A model generated the notes under the pieces. That model was not told the origin of the DNA, did not search any database, and saw only the letters and a list, made by a program, of their open reading frames with translations. Positions 1 through 7,822 of a stretch of 20,776 nt of DNA are shown in pieces (position 1 is the stretch's first letter; each line of letters begins with the position of its first letter). Origin of the DNA: JADGHX01 sp035760965 (GTDB lineage: Bacteria; Pseudomonadota; Gammaproteobacteria; Steroidobacterales; Steroidobacteraceae); assembly GCA_035760965.1 (NCBI GenBank), contig DASTRY010000065.1:1-20776 (forward strand), read 5' to 3'. Both the position numbers and the translations under genes were made by a program.

Positions 1-105
1 CCCCCGCGCACGTTTCTCATGGGGGCGCGGAAGCTGGGCGCTGATCAACGACCGAGCCGTCGCCGTACGAGCGCCTTCGGATCTGCGCCCGCACTCGGAC
101 TCGCG

Positions 106-987
106 CTACGTAGGCGTCCTGCCCCGAGGTGAGCTCGGGGAGGTTCGCGTGCCCGGCTCGAGGTCGTCGACCTCCACCTCGGTACGCCGCACCTTGTCTT
201 CGATGCGTTCGGTGCGCTCGTCCGCATGCTTGCGCAGCCTGACCTCTTCGGTCACGACCGCTTCCTTGCCGACTACGGCTTGCTCGCCGCGCTCGGTGAG
301 CTCGACGGTGCGCTCTTGCATGAGGTCTTCCGGCGATCCCTTGGCGACGGGGCGCGTCGGCGCGTTCACCGGCCGGCGCTCGACATCGACGTGCTCTTCG
401 CGCAGCTGCACGTCCTCGTGCACCGGCTCTTCGACGATGAACGAGCGCACGCGCTTGCCGCCGCGCTGGATTTCGCGCTTGCCGACGCGCAGCTGCTCCT
501 CGACTACCGGAATCGCGACCCCTTCGCGCGAACCATCGTCGGCACGGCGTTCGTTCGCCGCGGTGCGCGCGCTCGACCCTGGCGCCTCGGCACTTCGTTG
601 TGCCTCGGCACCTGAACGTTGCGCCTCGGGATTCCAGCCGCTCGCGCGCCATTGCGTCTCGCGCTCGTCGAGGTCGACGGCGCCTTCCTCTTCGAGCGCC
701 ACCATGACCAGGTCGTGCTGTGCTTCGCTGATGGTGGCGATCACCACGCTGTCGCCGCGGCGCAGGCTCTCGTCGATCGTTGCGCGATCCTCGTTCGGCA
801 TGAACATCGACTTGACGTGCGACCAGAAGCCACCCCGCCCGTCGCCCGATTCGACCGTGCGCTCCGCCGAGTCGCGGTCTGCGATGGTCACGCACTCGCG
901 CGCGATGCCCATGCGATCGAGACGCTCGCGCGCGCGCTGGGCCGCGGCGCGCGAATCGAATACGCCATAGATTTGTGTCTGAGCCAT
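106..987 (-). CDS. DUF2382 (YsnF/AvaK-type) stress protein with 17M-like N-terminal domain
   Basis: The protein has 293 residues. Residues 4-105 form an alpha/beta domain beginning IYGVFDSRAAAQRARERL and ending near VVIATISEAQHDLVMVALEE, which resembles the general-stress 17M/YflT fold. A low-complexity linker rich in Ala, Glu and Arg follows (about 118-155). Residues 158-265 match the DUF2382 pattern: IPVVEEQLRVGKREI, then VEEPVHEDVQLREEHV and VTEEVRLRK. The C-terminal tail is Pro/Ser/Thr rich. I chose the ATG preceded by AGGAG; longer in-frame extensions upstream have no such site. It lies 41 bases after a second DUF2382 gene on the same strand, so the two are probably co-transcribed. DUF2382 proteins are linked to stress responses in bacteria, but their biochemical role is unknown. 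No signal peptide or membrane segment is seen, so it is probably cytoplasmic. Confidence 0.85.
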   Translation of the reverse strand: MAQTQIYGVFDSRAAAQRARERLDRMGIARECVTIADRDSAERTVESGDGRGGFWSHVKSMFMPNEDRATIDESLRRGDSVVIATISEAQHDLVMVALEEEGAVDLDERETQWRASGWNPEAQRSGAEAQRSAEAPGSSARTAANERRADDGSREGVAIPVVEEQLRVGKREIQRGGKRVRSFIVEEPVHEDVQLREEHVDVERRPVNAPTRPVAKGSPEDLMQERTVELTERGEQAVVGKEAVVTEEVRLRKHADERTERIEDKVRRTEVEVDDLEPGTRTSPSSPRGRTPT

Positions 988-1028
988 GAAAAATCTCCTC
1001 GAAAGTTGAGCAGCCCGCGGTGACGCGA

Positions 1029-1433
1029 TCAGTCTTGCGCAGGCGGCGGTGCAGGTGCTGGACGGCGATCCACCTCGGCCCGCATGCGCCGAAGCGTGAC
1101 CGCCTGCTCGAAACGCTCGCGGTTGGGCTTCTTCCGAATGTGTAGCTCTTCCTTCAGCAGGAGACGTTTCTCCACCACCAGCACTTCCTCCAGGACCGGC
1201 ACGATGAGCACGCCGTCCTCCTCGCGCACGCGCGGAGTCACGGTGACTTCGCGGTCGATGGGCACGTGCTCGATCGTCACCTCGTCGTGCTCGAGCTCTT
1301 CCGAGACTCGCGCGAGATGCTCGTCGATCACCGTACGCACGCGCACGCGACCCGTTTCGACGGTGCGCTTCTGCACCGTGGGCCGTTCTTGAACCAAGGG
1401 AACCGTGAGGCTCGTGTCGTCTGTATCGGTCAT
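1029..1433 (-). CDS. Short DUF2382-domain protein
   Basis: The protein has 134 residues and is almost entirely a charged repeat of the DUF2382 kind. Two related segments can be seen: VPLVQERPTVQKRTVETGRV with VRVRTVIDEHL (residues 11-40), and VLIVPVLEEVLVVEKRLLLK with EELHIRKK (75-102). Both alternate Glu/Arg/Lys with Val/Leu, as expected of amphipathic strands or a coiled coil. The start MTDTDDTSLT was chosen because homology-like sequence begins there; an in-frame start 34 codons upstream would add a Cys/Arg-rich segment with no domain character. The ribosome binding site is weak. It precedes the longer DUF2382 gene on the same strand and is divergent from the glycine-zipper stress gene. 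The function is unknown; a cytoplasmic stress role is inferred from the family and the neighbours. Confidence 0.8.
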   Translation of the reverse strand: MTDTDDTSLTVPLVQERPTVQKRTVETGRVRVRTVIDEHLARVSEELEHDEVTIEHVPIDREVTVTPRVREEDGVLIVPVLEEVLVVEKRLLLKEELHIRKKPNRERFEQAVTLRRMRAEVDRRPAPAPPPAQD

Positions 1434-1569
1434 GGCGGCTCGTTCCAACGCAACCAGCGTTTCGTCGAAGGGAAAGACGCGGTGCGCGCAGATGTTCCTC
1501 GAAATCGGAACACGCCCCTCGCAGGTTCGTTGCAATGACGAGCGCTGTGCTCACGCGAAAGGGGTAGTG

Positions 1570-2334
1570 ATGAAATCGAGGAACAAGGCGGTATTCGGAA
1601 TCTACGCCGCTCCGGCGCAGGCGGAGACGGCGTTCAACGAGCTGTTGAAAGCCGGTTTCACGTCGGATGACGTGTCCGTGCTGATGCCGGATCGCGCGGG
1701 CGCACGACCGCTCGTGCACGAGAAGGAAACGAAAGCGCCGGAGGGCACCGCGACGGGTGCGACGACCGGCGGCGTCATCGGTGGCGCACTCGGTGTTCTG
1801 GTCGGCCTTGGAACACTGGCGATCCCAGGCATCGGTCCGCTGCTTGCGGCGGGGCCGATCGTTGCGGGACTCGCGGGGCTTGGCGCAGGCGGTGCGGTGG
1901 GTGGATTGATCGGCGGGCTCGTCGGCCTCGGCATTCCCGAGTATGAAGCGAAGCGCTATGAGGGCCGAGTTCGCCAGGGCGCTGTGCTGCTGTCGGTTCA
2001 TTGCGAAACGGCTGGCGAAGTACTGCGCGCGAAGGAGGTTCTCACCGGCAGCGGTGCGAGCGACGTCGCGGCCGCAGGCGAGGCGCACAGTGCGCACGAT
2101 GGTACCGACGCGCGCGAGCCGATCGACGCGCACAATCGCGTCGACGCCCGTGAACCCATCGATACGCGCGAACGGACCGAGGGCGTTGACCGCGTCGAAA
2201 GGCGCGAGATTCCGGTGTCGGCGGCGCCCGCAGGGCGCACCGAGCGGGTAGAGCGTATCGAAAAGCGAGAGATCCCCGCGTCGGCGGCGCCGCAAGGTCG
2301 CGGCGTCTACAGAGACGATCGCATTCGACGCTGA
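1570..2334 (+). CDS. Glycine-zipper general stress protein (17M/YflT-like) with repeat tail
   Basis: The protein has 254 residues. The N-terminal domain (about 6-42: AVFGIYAAPAQAETAFNELL, AGFTSDDVSVLMPD) looks like the 17M/YflT or DUF3341-type alpha/beta fold. Residues 60-122 are a long Gly/Ala/Leu glycine-zipper segment (GGVIGGALGVLVGLG, GAGGAVGGLIGGLVGLG) able to insert in or associate with a membrane. The domain resumes with GIPEYEAKRYEGRVRQGAVL and LSVHCETAGEVLRAKEVL. The tail (about 175-254) is hydrophilic and repetitive, with DAREPID twice and a REIP(V/A)SAAP(A/Q)GR unit twice. The ATG is preceded by AAAGGGG; an upstream in-frame extension overlaps the divergent gene and lacks domain sequence. 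There is no classical signal peptide. A role in stress or envelope protection is inferred from the family, not shown. Confidence 0.82.
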   Translation: MKSRNKAVFGIYAAPAQAETAFNELLKAGFTSDDVSVLMPDRAGARPLVHEKETKAPEGTATGATTGGVIGGALGVLVGLGTLAIPGIGPLLAAGPIVAGLAGLGAGGAVGGLIGGLVGLGIPEYEAKRYEGRVRQGAVLLSVHCETAGEVLRAKEVLTGSGASDVAAAGEAHSAHDGTDAREPIDAHNRVDAREPIDTRERTEGVDRVERREIPVSAAPAGRTERVERIEKREIPASAAPQGRGVYRDDRIRR

Positions 2335-2352
2335 GCGAGACGAACCACGCAA

Positions 2353-2382
2353 GCGGCCGCGCAGAGGCCACGGCGCGGCCGC
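2353..2382 (+). terminator. GC-rich hairpin, possible terminator
   Basis: A perfect 10-bp inverted repeat (GCGGCCGCGC / GCGCGGCCGC) with a 10-base loop lies 18 bases after the stop of the glycine-zipper gene. No T-run follows, so intrinsic termination would be weak. It may instead be a pause site or protect the 3' end of the mRNA. Confidence 0.4.
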
Positions 2383-2419
2383 GCGAGCGGATGAGCGAGC
2401 GCACCGCTCCCCGATCACA

Positions 2420-2466
2420 TGACTCTTTGGCTATTGTCGCCCCCCACGGAAAAGGGGACAGAGTCA
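2420..2466 (+). promoter_or_regulatory. Hairpin covering the ribosome binding site of the propeller gene
   Basis: TGACTCT (2420-2426) is complementary to AGAGTCA (2460-2466). Inside it, TGTC plus CCC (2435-2442, one bulged G) can pair with GGG plus GACA (2454-2460). The 3' arm contains the purine-rich AAAAGGGGA that acts as ribosome binding site and ends on the A of the ATG. Any transcript starting upstream could therefore fold so that the initiation region is hidden. The arm GGGGACAGAGTC also resembles short palindromic repeats common in some proteobacterial genomes, so this may be a domesticated REP-like element. Regulation is inferred. Confidence 0.4.
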
Positions 2467-4445
2467 TGCGATCGAACTGGACGGTGGTGATGCTTTCGGC
2501 CGCGGCATTCGCCTTGGCGAGCGGTCCGAGCCCTGGCGCAAGTGATACCGCCAGCAGCTCGACCGGCGCCCAGTGCACGGACGCTGCGAGTGGCAAACCC
2601 GTCGACTGCGTGCCGGCGACGTTCACCACGTTCGACATCCCGTTCGACAAGCTGCCCGGCGGTCGCATGGATGCGCAGGGCAATCTCGATCCGACCTCCT
2701 CGCCGAAGGACGCGCACGACGGCGCGTTCGTCGCCGCGAAGAAGCTCGGCCTGTTTCGCAACTTCGAATGGATCCACTGGATTCCAACCGCGCCGTCGAA
2801 GAAGGACCCGGCCACGGGGAAGTGGAGCGGCGGCGATCTCGATGGCTTCCCGAGCGGCTGGGGTTCGACCGGTCTCGGCATTGCCGGCGATTGCCTGTAC
2901 TGGGGTCGGAGCAACTCCACCAACACGACCGGTCCGCGCGTCACGCTCGATGTGAAGATCTTCAAGATCCAGCCTGATCCGGAGAAGAACCCGCCGGTCG
3001 AGGTCGGGAGCATGCCGCAGCTCACCGTCGACAACGGCGAGACGGCCGTGCGCGATCGCGAGCTGCGCCCCTACAACTACCGTTCGACGGATGGCGTCGA
3101 GCGCATGCTGATGGTTCGCAGCGCCGCGACGGGCACGGGCGGCGACGTGATCATCTACACGCTCGATCCGAAGACCTGTCTACCCGTCGACAAAGGCGCG
3201 ACGGCGAAGGGCGTGCTCGCGCACGAGTTCTACCTGTGGCACGACCCGCGCAACCCCAACCGGCTGCTCGTGCTCTCGCAGACGTACGGCTCGCAGGACG
3301 AAGACCTCATCGTCACGGCGATCACGGACGAGAAGACCGGCAAGGTGCTGAAGGACCCGCTGTTCCTCGCATCCTTCACGCTGGAGAACATCGGCGGGCC
3401 GCTCCGCAACGAACGTCCGGATGAAACCGGGCTCTATTCGTCCGGCCGCTTCTCCGACTATCGCGATCTGAAGGATCAGTGGAACCGGCCCGGCGCATCG
3501 CAGCCCGGCATGGTGAACAGCATGCACTCGGGCACGATGTCCGATGACGGCGAGCGCTTCTACGTGGCGGGCACGACGGCGGGGATGTACATCCTCAACA
3601 CGGAGAAGATCGCGCAGAGCACGAATGCGCAGCTCGCCTCCGGAAGCGTGTGCAATCAGCGCTCCACGAACGTGTGGATCGACGGCAAGGTCGGCAGCGT
3701 CATCGACGTGAAGAAGCTTCCGGAGGTCGCGAACGACTGCGTCCATCCGGTGCTCAATTCCGATCCGGGCGTGCTCGCGATGCTGCGCTCGAATCGATCC
3801 GACATGGACAAGCTCGCGCGCTACACGAAGCTCGAAGTGCGTTCGCGCTTCAGCTTCACGCCGCCGCTCGTCGCGATGGTGGGCGTACACAGCGCCGTGC
3901 CGGTTCCGAATCGCCCGTCGCTGACGCGCGGCAATACCAAGAAGCGGCCCGCGTGGGTCGTGATCACGGAGGAGTGGCCGTTCGGGCCGTGTCCGGAGCG
4001 TGGCTTGCGCATCATCAATGTCGAACAGGAGATCACGCCCATGATGGTGGGCGCGATCGCGCAGTCGGACAGCCTGGTGGAGAAGTGCCTGGCGCAGCCG
4101 CGGCCGCCGGGCTCGACCATTCGGCCGATGATGCACGCTCACAATCCGACGGTGCTGCCGGATCTCGTCTTCGTCGGCTGGCTCGGGCACGGCGTGCGCG
4201 CGATCGACATCTCCAATCCGTTCAATCCGCGCGAGGTCGGGCATGCGCGGCCGGTGCCGTGGGGCGACATCATGACGTATCCGGACATTCACAACGGATT
4301 GATCTACGTCGGTGACAACCACACGGGCCTGCATGTCTTGAAGTACACGGGGCCGCACGCAGAGGAAGTGACTCAGAACGCGGTGTACTCGTCGAACCGC
4401 ACGAGCCCGCATCCCTCGGGTCCGCCATCGCCGCGGAAGAAATGA
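2466..4445 (+). CDS. Secreted LVIVD-type beta-propeller protein
   Basis: The protein has 659 residues. It begins with a short signal peptide (MRSNWTVVMLSAAAFALASG) and is probably periplasmic. Blade-like repeats run through the chain: VIIYTLDPKTCLP (229-240), RFYVAGTTAGMYILNTEKI (364-382), GLRIINVEQEITPMMVGAI (513-531), GVRAIDISNPFNPREVGHA (576-594) and LIYVGDNHTGLHVLKY (612-627). The form '(I/V)DISNPxxPxxVG' is the LVIVD-repeat signature. Histidines recur in conserved-looking places (HEFYLWHD 253-260, NSMHSGT 351-357, MMHAHNP 556-561, PDIHNG 606-611), which could bind a metal as in SBP56-type propellers. That is speculation. Cysteines are scattered (37, 48, 143, 238, 396, 425, 509, 541). The start is set by the signal peptide. 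Its stop overlaps the start of the DUF305 gene by four bases, so the two are translated together. The substrate is unknown. Confidence 0.75.
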   Translation: MRSNWTVVMLSAAAFALASGPSPGASDTASSSTGAQCTDAASGKPVDCVPATFTTFDIPFDKLPGGRMDAQGNLDPTSSPKDAHDGAFVAAKKLGLFRNFEWIHWIPTAPSKKDPATGKWSGGDLDGFPSGWGSTGLGIAGDCLYWGRSNSTNTTGPRVTLDVKIFKIQPDPEKNPPVEVGSMPQLTVDNGETAVRDRELRPYNYRSTDGVERMLMVRSAATGTGGDVIIYTLDPKTCLPVDKGATAKGVLAHEFYLWHDPRNPNRLLVLSQTYGSQDEDLIVTAITDEKTGKVLKDPLFLASFTLENIGGPLRNERPDETGLYSSGRFSDYRDLKDQWNRPGASQPGMVNSMHSGTMSDDGERFYVAGTTAGMYILNTEKIAQSTNAQLASGSVCNQRSTNVWIDGKVGSVIDVKKLPEVANDCVHPVLNSDPGVLAMLRSNRSDMDKLARYTKLEVRSRFSFTPPLVAMVGVHSAVPVPNRPSLTRGNTKKRPAWVVITEEWPFGPCPERGLRIINVEQEITPMMVGAIAQSDSLVEKCLAQPRPPGSTIRPMMHAHNPTVLPDLVFVGWLGHGVRAIDISNPFNPREVGHARPVPWGDIMTYPDIHNGLIYVGDNHTGLHVLKYTGPHAEEVTQNAVYSSNRTSPHPSGPPSPRKK

Positions 4446-5080
4446 TTCGGGTGTTGCAGCCGGTCGCGGCGGTGCTCGCCGTCGCTGCGCGCGCGCTCGC
4501 GGCGCCTGCGCGAGCAGCGGCTCTCGCAGTCGCGATAGTTCTCGTCGCTGTCGTCCCAGCGAGCGCGCAAGAGCAGGACGAGGTGCTGTACACGCCCGAG
4601 GACCTCATGTTCCTCACGCACATGATCGTCCATCACGAGCAGGCGCTGGAGCTCGCGGCGCTCGTCCCCTCGCGCGGCCAGCACGAGGAGCTCATTCGTT
4701 TCGCGCGGTACGTCGACGGTGCGCAACGCGCCGAGATCGACCGGATGAAAGGCTTGCTCGAGCTCGCGGCCCAGCGCGGCTTGAAGATTCCCGAGCATGA
4801 GATGCACGGCGATCCGCCGATGGCCGGCATGCTGTCCCAAGCACAAATGAAAGCCATTGCGGCCGCGAGCGGTGCGGAGTTCGAGCGGCTGTGGCTGCAG
4901 GGGATGATCCATCACCACCAAGGCGCGCTCGACATGGCCCAGGCGCAACAGCGCCGCCAGTTCGAGTCGGGCCGCCGACCGTACGGCATCGACCTGCTCG
5001 TGGACGACATCATCGAAGTTCAGCGCGGCGAGATCACGAAGATGAAGAACTGGCTCGCCGACTGGCATCTCGTGCCGTAA
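4442..5080 (+). CDS. DUF305 periplasmic protein, His/Met-rich
   Basis: The protein has 212 residues with a long hydrophobic signal region that ends ASA|Q near residue 42. Two copies of the DUF305 motif are clear: FLTHMIVHHEQALELA (57-72) and LQGMIHHHQGALDMA (152-166). Further Met/His residues lie between them (MHGDPPMAGML, 121-131), and a final helix ends ITKMKNWLADWH. DUF305 proteins fold as ferritin-like helical bundles; the cyanobacterial member CopM binds copper in the periplasm. By analogy this protein may bind a metal there, but no metal has been shown here. Its ATG overlaps the TGA of the propeller gene (ATGA), which implies translational coupling and a shared job. No separate promoter is visible. 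Confidence 0.85.
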   Translation: MIRVLQPVAAVLAVAARALAAPARAAALAVAIVLVAVVPASAQEQDEVLYTPEDLMFLTHMIVHHEQALELAALVPSRGQHEELIRFARYVDGAQRAEIDRMKGLLELAAQRGLKIPEHEMHGDPPMAGMLSQAQMKAIAAASGAEFERLWLQGMIHHHQGALDMAQAQQRRQFESGRRPYGIDLLVDDIIEVQRGEITKMKNWLADWHLVP

Positions 5081-5085
5081 GCGCG

Positions 5086-5102
5086 GCGCGAATTTTTCGC
5101 GC
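5086..5102. terminator. Palindrome after the DUF305 gene, possible terminator
   Basis: GCGCGAA and TTCGCGC form a perfect 7-bp stem with a TTT loop, five bases past the stop codon. No T-run follows on the plus strand, so its strength is uncertain. It separates the propeller–DUF305 pair from the receptor gene, which has its own promoter-like sequence. Confidence 0.35.
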
Positions 5103-5164
5103 AGCGAAAACTGCGGTCGCGCCCCTCCACGAATTATGGAGTTGGCGGCGCGGCGCGCGCGTGC

Positions 5165-5194
5165 TTGTGCAAACGCGCGACACAGGCGTATAAA
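5165..5194 (+). promoter_or_regulatory. Sigma-70-like promoter for the TonB-dependent receptor
   Basis: TTGTGC (5165-5170) and TATAAA (5189-5194) are separated by 18 bases and lie in a locally AT-rich patch within GC-rich DNA. Transcription would begin near 5201 and leave a leader of roughly 90 bases before the receptor ATG. No Fur-box or riboswitch fold is obvious in the leader. Confidence 0.5.
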
Positions 5195-5289
5195 AATCGC
5201 GCGAAAAAACGGCAACGGACGTTGCGCATCGAAAAATAGAACGCGCAATTCCGTACGAGTTGCACAGATGCGGGCACGAGGGGGGTCTG

Positions 5290-7710
5290 ATGCGGTTTTC
5301 GGCGAATGCCCTGTTCGGGGCAGCGAGCTTCGTTGTAAGTGCATTCACGGTCAGCCAGGCGTTCGCGCAAGCCGCGCCGGCCGACAACACGGCTGACAGC
5401 GGTCAGCTGCAGGAAGTCACAGTTACCGCGCAGTTCCGCGCGCAGAACCTGCAGGAGACGCCCATCGCGATCACCGCGGTGACGGCGGCGATGTTGGAAC
5501 AGCGCAACCAGACGGACATCTCGCAGGTGGCGGGTCAGGCTCCCAACGTCACCCTCCAGCCGAACGGCGCGGCGTTCGGCTCATCGATGGTGGCGTTCAT
5601 CCGCGGCGTCGGTCAGACGGACTTCAACTTGGCGCTCGAGCCGGGTGTCGGCATCTATGTCGACGACGTGTACTACGCCACTCTGACCGGCTCCGTGCTC
5701 GATCTGCTCGATCTCGATCGCGTCGAGATCCTGCGCGGCCCGCAAGGCACGCTGGCGGGCAAGAACTCGATCGGCGGCGCGATCAAGCTGTTCTCGCAGA
5801 AGCCCACGGGCGATGGCAGCGGCTATCTCGAAGCGACCGCGGGCTCGCTGAATCGGGTCGACGCGCGCGGCGCGGGCGACTTCAAGCTGACGGACACGCT
5901 GTTCGCGCGCGTGTCGTTCGCGACGAAGCACCACGACGGATACGTCAAACGCCTCGACTATGCCTGCACGCATCCCGGCTCCAATGTGCCCGGGCACACG
6001 GTCGGGGACGGCTGCGAGCTGGGACGAGATGGCTCGCAGGCCTTCGATGCCGGGCGCCTCGCGCTTCGCTGGCTGCCGCGCGACGATCTCGAAGTGAATC
6101 TCACGGGTGACGTGACGAACGACCAGTCCGGCGTGCAAGCCAACACGCTGATCAAGTTCAATCCGGCGAGTCTGGGCGCGGCGACGTTCACGACCGGCCT
6201 GAACGGCGCGCCGATCGTGTTCGGTCCGCAGTTCATCCCGTACGGCCCGCAGTCGCAGGACCCGAATCGTCCGAACGATCCTTACCTCAGCTACGCGACG
6301 TACACGTCGGATGCCGGGTCCTTCGTCTTCGGGGACGATCCGTATGCGCCGCTCAGCGTGCCGCCGATCAATCACTTCAAGACCTGGGGTGCGTCGGCCG
6401 AGATTCAGTGGAGCATGAACGACAAGCTCACGTTGACCTCGGTCACCGCCTATCGCAACTACACGAACCAGTTCGCGGAGCAGACGGATGCCTCGCCCGT
6501 CGGCGTGCAGATCTTGCTGCAGCGGCAGAAGCATCATCAGTTCAGCCAGGAGCTGCGCCTCAATGGCACGGCGGGTACGTCCGTCGACTGGACGGTGGGC
6601 GCCTTCTACCTGGATCAGGACGGCGGCTTGAACGCGCGTGTCGGCTTGCCCTGGGTCGGCTTCGACTTCATCCACGGCCCCGACAGCACGCCTGCGAAGA
6701 CGAAGGCCGCATTCGCGAATGCCGACTGGCGCGTGGCCGAAAAGCTCACCGTCGGCGCCGGAGCGCGCTACTCCGACGAGACGAAGACCTACACGTACTT
6801 CCGCCACAACGGCGACGGCACGGACGTCCAACCCGCGCCCGCGTACAACAATCTGGTCTTCGGGCTGAACGGCAGGTCCGCGACGTTTTCGGGCACGCGC
6901 ACGGACTACCGCGTCCATCTCGATTATCAGATCACGCCCGACGTGATGACGTATGTGCAGACGGCAACGGGCTACAAAGGCGGCGGCGTCAATCCGCGAC
7001 CGTTCTTCCCGTCACAGACGCTGTCGTTCGATCCGGAAACGCTGACGGCCTACGAGATCGGCTTGAAGACGAGCCTCCTGGATCATCACATGCGCTTCAA
7101 CACCGCGGCGTTCTACAACCGCTACAACGACATTCAGCTCACGTTGTCCAACTGCCCGACGCCGCCGCTCAACGGGATCCAGTATCCGTCCGCACCGTGC
7201 GCGTTGCCGGCCAACGTGGGCTCGGCGCACGTCAAAGGCATCGAATTGGAGACGGAGATCCGCGTCAACGACTACTTCGAGGTCGACGCCTCCGGCAGCT
7301 GGCTCGATTTCAAGTACACGAGCATCAGCGATCCGACGACGGGCATCACCTCGGACATGACGACGCCGTACACGCCGAAGTGGAAGGGCAGCCTCGGTGC
7401 GCAATACGAGATGCCCATCGGCACGCGGGGCTCCATCACGCCGCGACTCGACCTCGCGTATCAGTCGTCGCAGTTCGCGAACGCCATCAACGATCCGCTC
7501 TGGAACGAGATCGCCGGCTACACGGTGCTGAATGCGCGCGTGACGTGGCGTAACTCGGACGCGTCGTGGCAAGCCGCGCTCAATGTGACGAACGTGACCG
7601 ACAAGCTGTACTACCTGACGTTGTTCGACACGCATACCTCTGCGGGATACGTGAACGGCCAGCCCGCGATGCCGCGCGAGTGGTCGATCAGCGTCAAGCA
7701 CAACTTCTGA
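5290..7710 (+). CDS. TonB-dependent outer membrane receptor
   Basis: The protein has 806 residues. A signal peptide ends AFA|QA near residue 27. A TonB-box-like segment follows (EVTVTA, 42-47). The plug domain spans about 50-172 and shows the typical order ETPIAITAVTAAML, FIRGVGQTDFN, GVGIYVDDVYYA, LDRVEILRGPQGTLAGKNS and IGGAIKLFSQKP. A large beta-barrel fills the rest and ends in Phe (SISVKHNF), as expected for recognition by the BAM machinery. The family imports siderophores, vitamin B12, sugars or other bulky nutrients using TonB–ExbBD energy. This one is most like the large group of uncharacterised receptors common in sphingomonads and Steroidobacter relatives. The start was chosen for its GAGGGG ribosome binding site and the signal peptide. 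The ligand is unknown; the upstream propeller and DUF305 genes are the only clue. Confidence 0.92.
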   Translation: MRFSANALFGAASFVVSAFTVSQAFAQAAPADNTADSGQLQEVTVTAQFRAQNLQETPIAITAVTAAMLEQRNQTDISQVAGQAPNVTLQPNGAAFGSSMVAFIRGVGQTDFNLALEPGVGIYVDDVYYATLTGSVLDLLDLDRVEILRGPQGTLAGKNSIGGAIKLFSQKPTGDGSGYLEATAGSLNRVDARGAGDFKLTDTLFARVSFATKHHDGYVKRLDYACTHPGSNVPGHTVGDGCELGRDGSQAFDAGRLALRWLPRDDLEVNLTGDVTNDQSGVQANTLIKFNPASLGAATFTTGLNGAPIVFGPQFIPYGPQSQDPNRPNDPYLSYATYTSDAGSFVFGDDPYAPLSVPPINHFKTWGASAEIQWSMNDKLTLTSVTAYRNYTNQFAEQTDASPVGVQILLQRQKHHQFSQELRLNGTAGTSVDWTVGAFYLDQDGGLNARVGLPWVGFDFIHGPDSTPAKTKAAFANADWRVAEKLTVGAGARYSDETKTYTYFRHNGDGTDVQPAPAYNNLVFGLNGRSATFSGTRTDYRVHLDYQITPDVMTYVQTATGYKGGGVNPRPFFPSQTLSFDPETLTAYEIGLKTSLLDHHMRFNTAAFYNRYNDIQLTLSNCPTPPLNGIQYPSAPCALPANVGSAHVKGIELETEIRVNDYFEVDASGSWLDFKYTSISDPTTGITSDMTTPYTPKWKGSLGAQYEMPIGTRGSITPRLDLAYQSSQFANAINDPLWNEIAGYTVLNARVTWRNSDASWQAALNVTNVTDKLYYLTLFDTHTSAGYVNGQPAMPREWSISVKHNF

Positions 7711-7785
7711 AGGGGTGCGAATCCGGCGGCGCCGGCGCGCGGGCGGTGGACGGGGCGGGAGCGCATCGACGCGCGACACGCGGGA

Positions 7786-7812
7786 GCGGTGCCGGCTAAA
7801 CGCCGGTGCCGC
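7786..7812 (+). terminator. Hairpin between convergent genes
   Basis: GCGGTGCCGGC and GCCGGTGCCGC can form an 11-bp stem (two G-U wobbles in RNA of the plus strand) around a TAAAC loop. It lies 75 bases past the receptor stop and just before the stop of the convergent TPR gene. The wobbles become A-C mismatches in the other direction, so it favours terminating the receptor transcript. There is no strong T-run. Confidence 0.45.
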
Positions 7813-7822
7813 CGGCTCTTCA

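Noticed and set aside
3180..4412. A 410-codon open frame opposite the propeller gene
   Set aside because: It is a shadow of the GC-biased third codon position. The sequence is Arg/His rich and shows no family signature.
5581..6918. A 445-codon open frame opposite the TonB-dependent receptor
   Set aside because: The receptor on the plus strand has clear plug and barrel motifs; the opposite frame is low-complexity Arg/Val/Ala.
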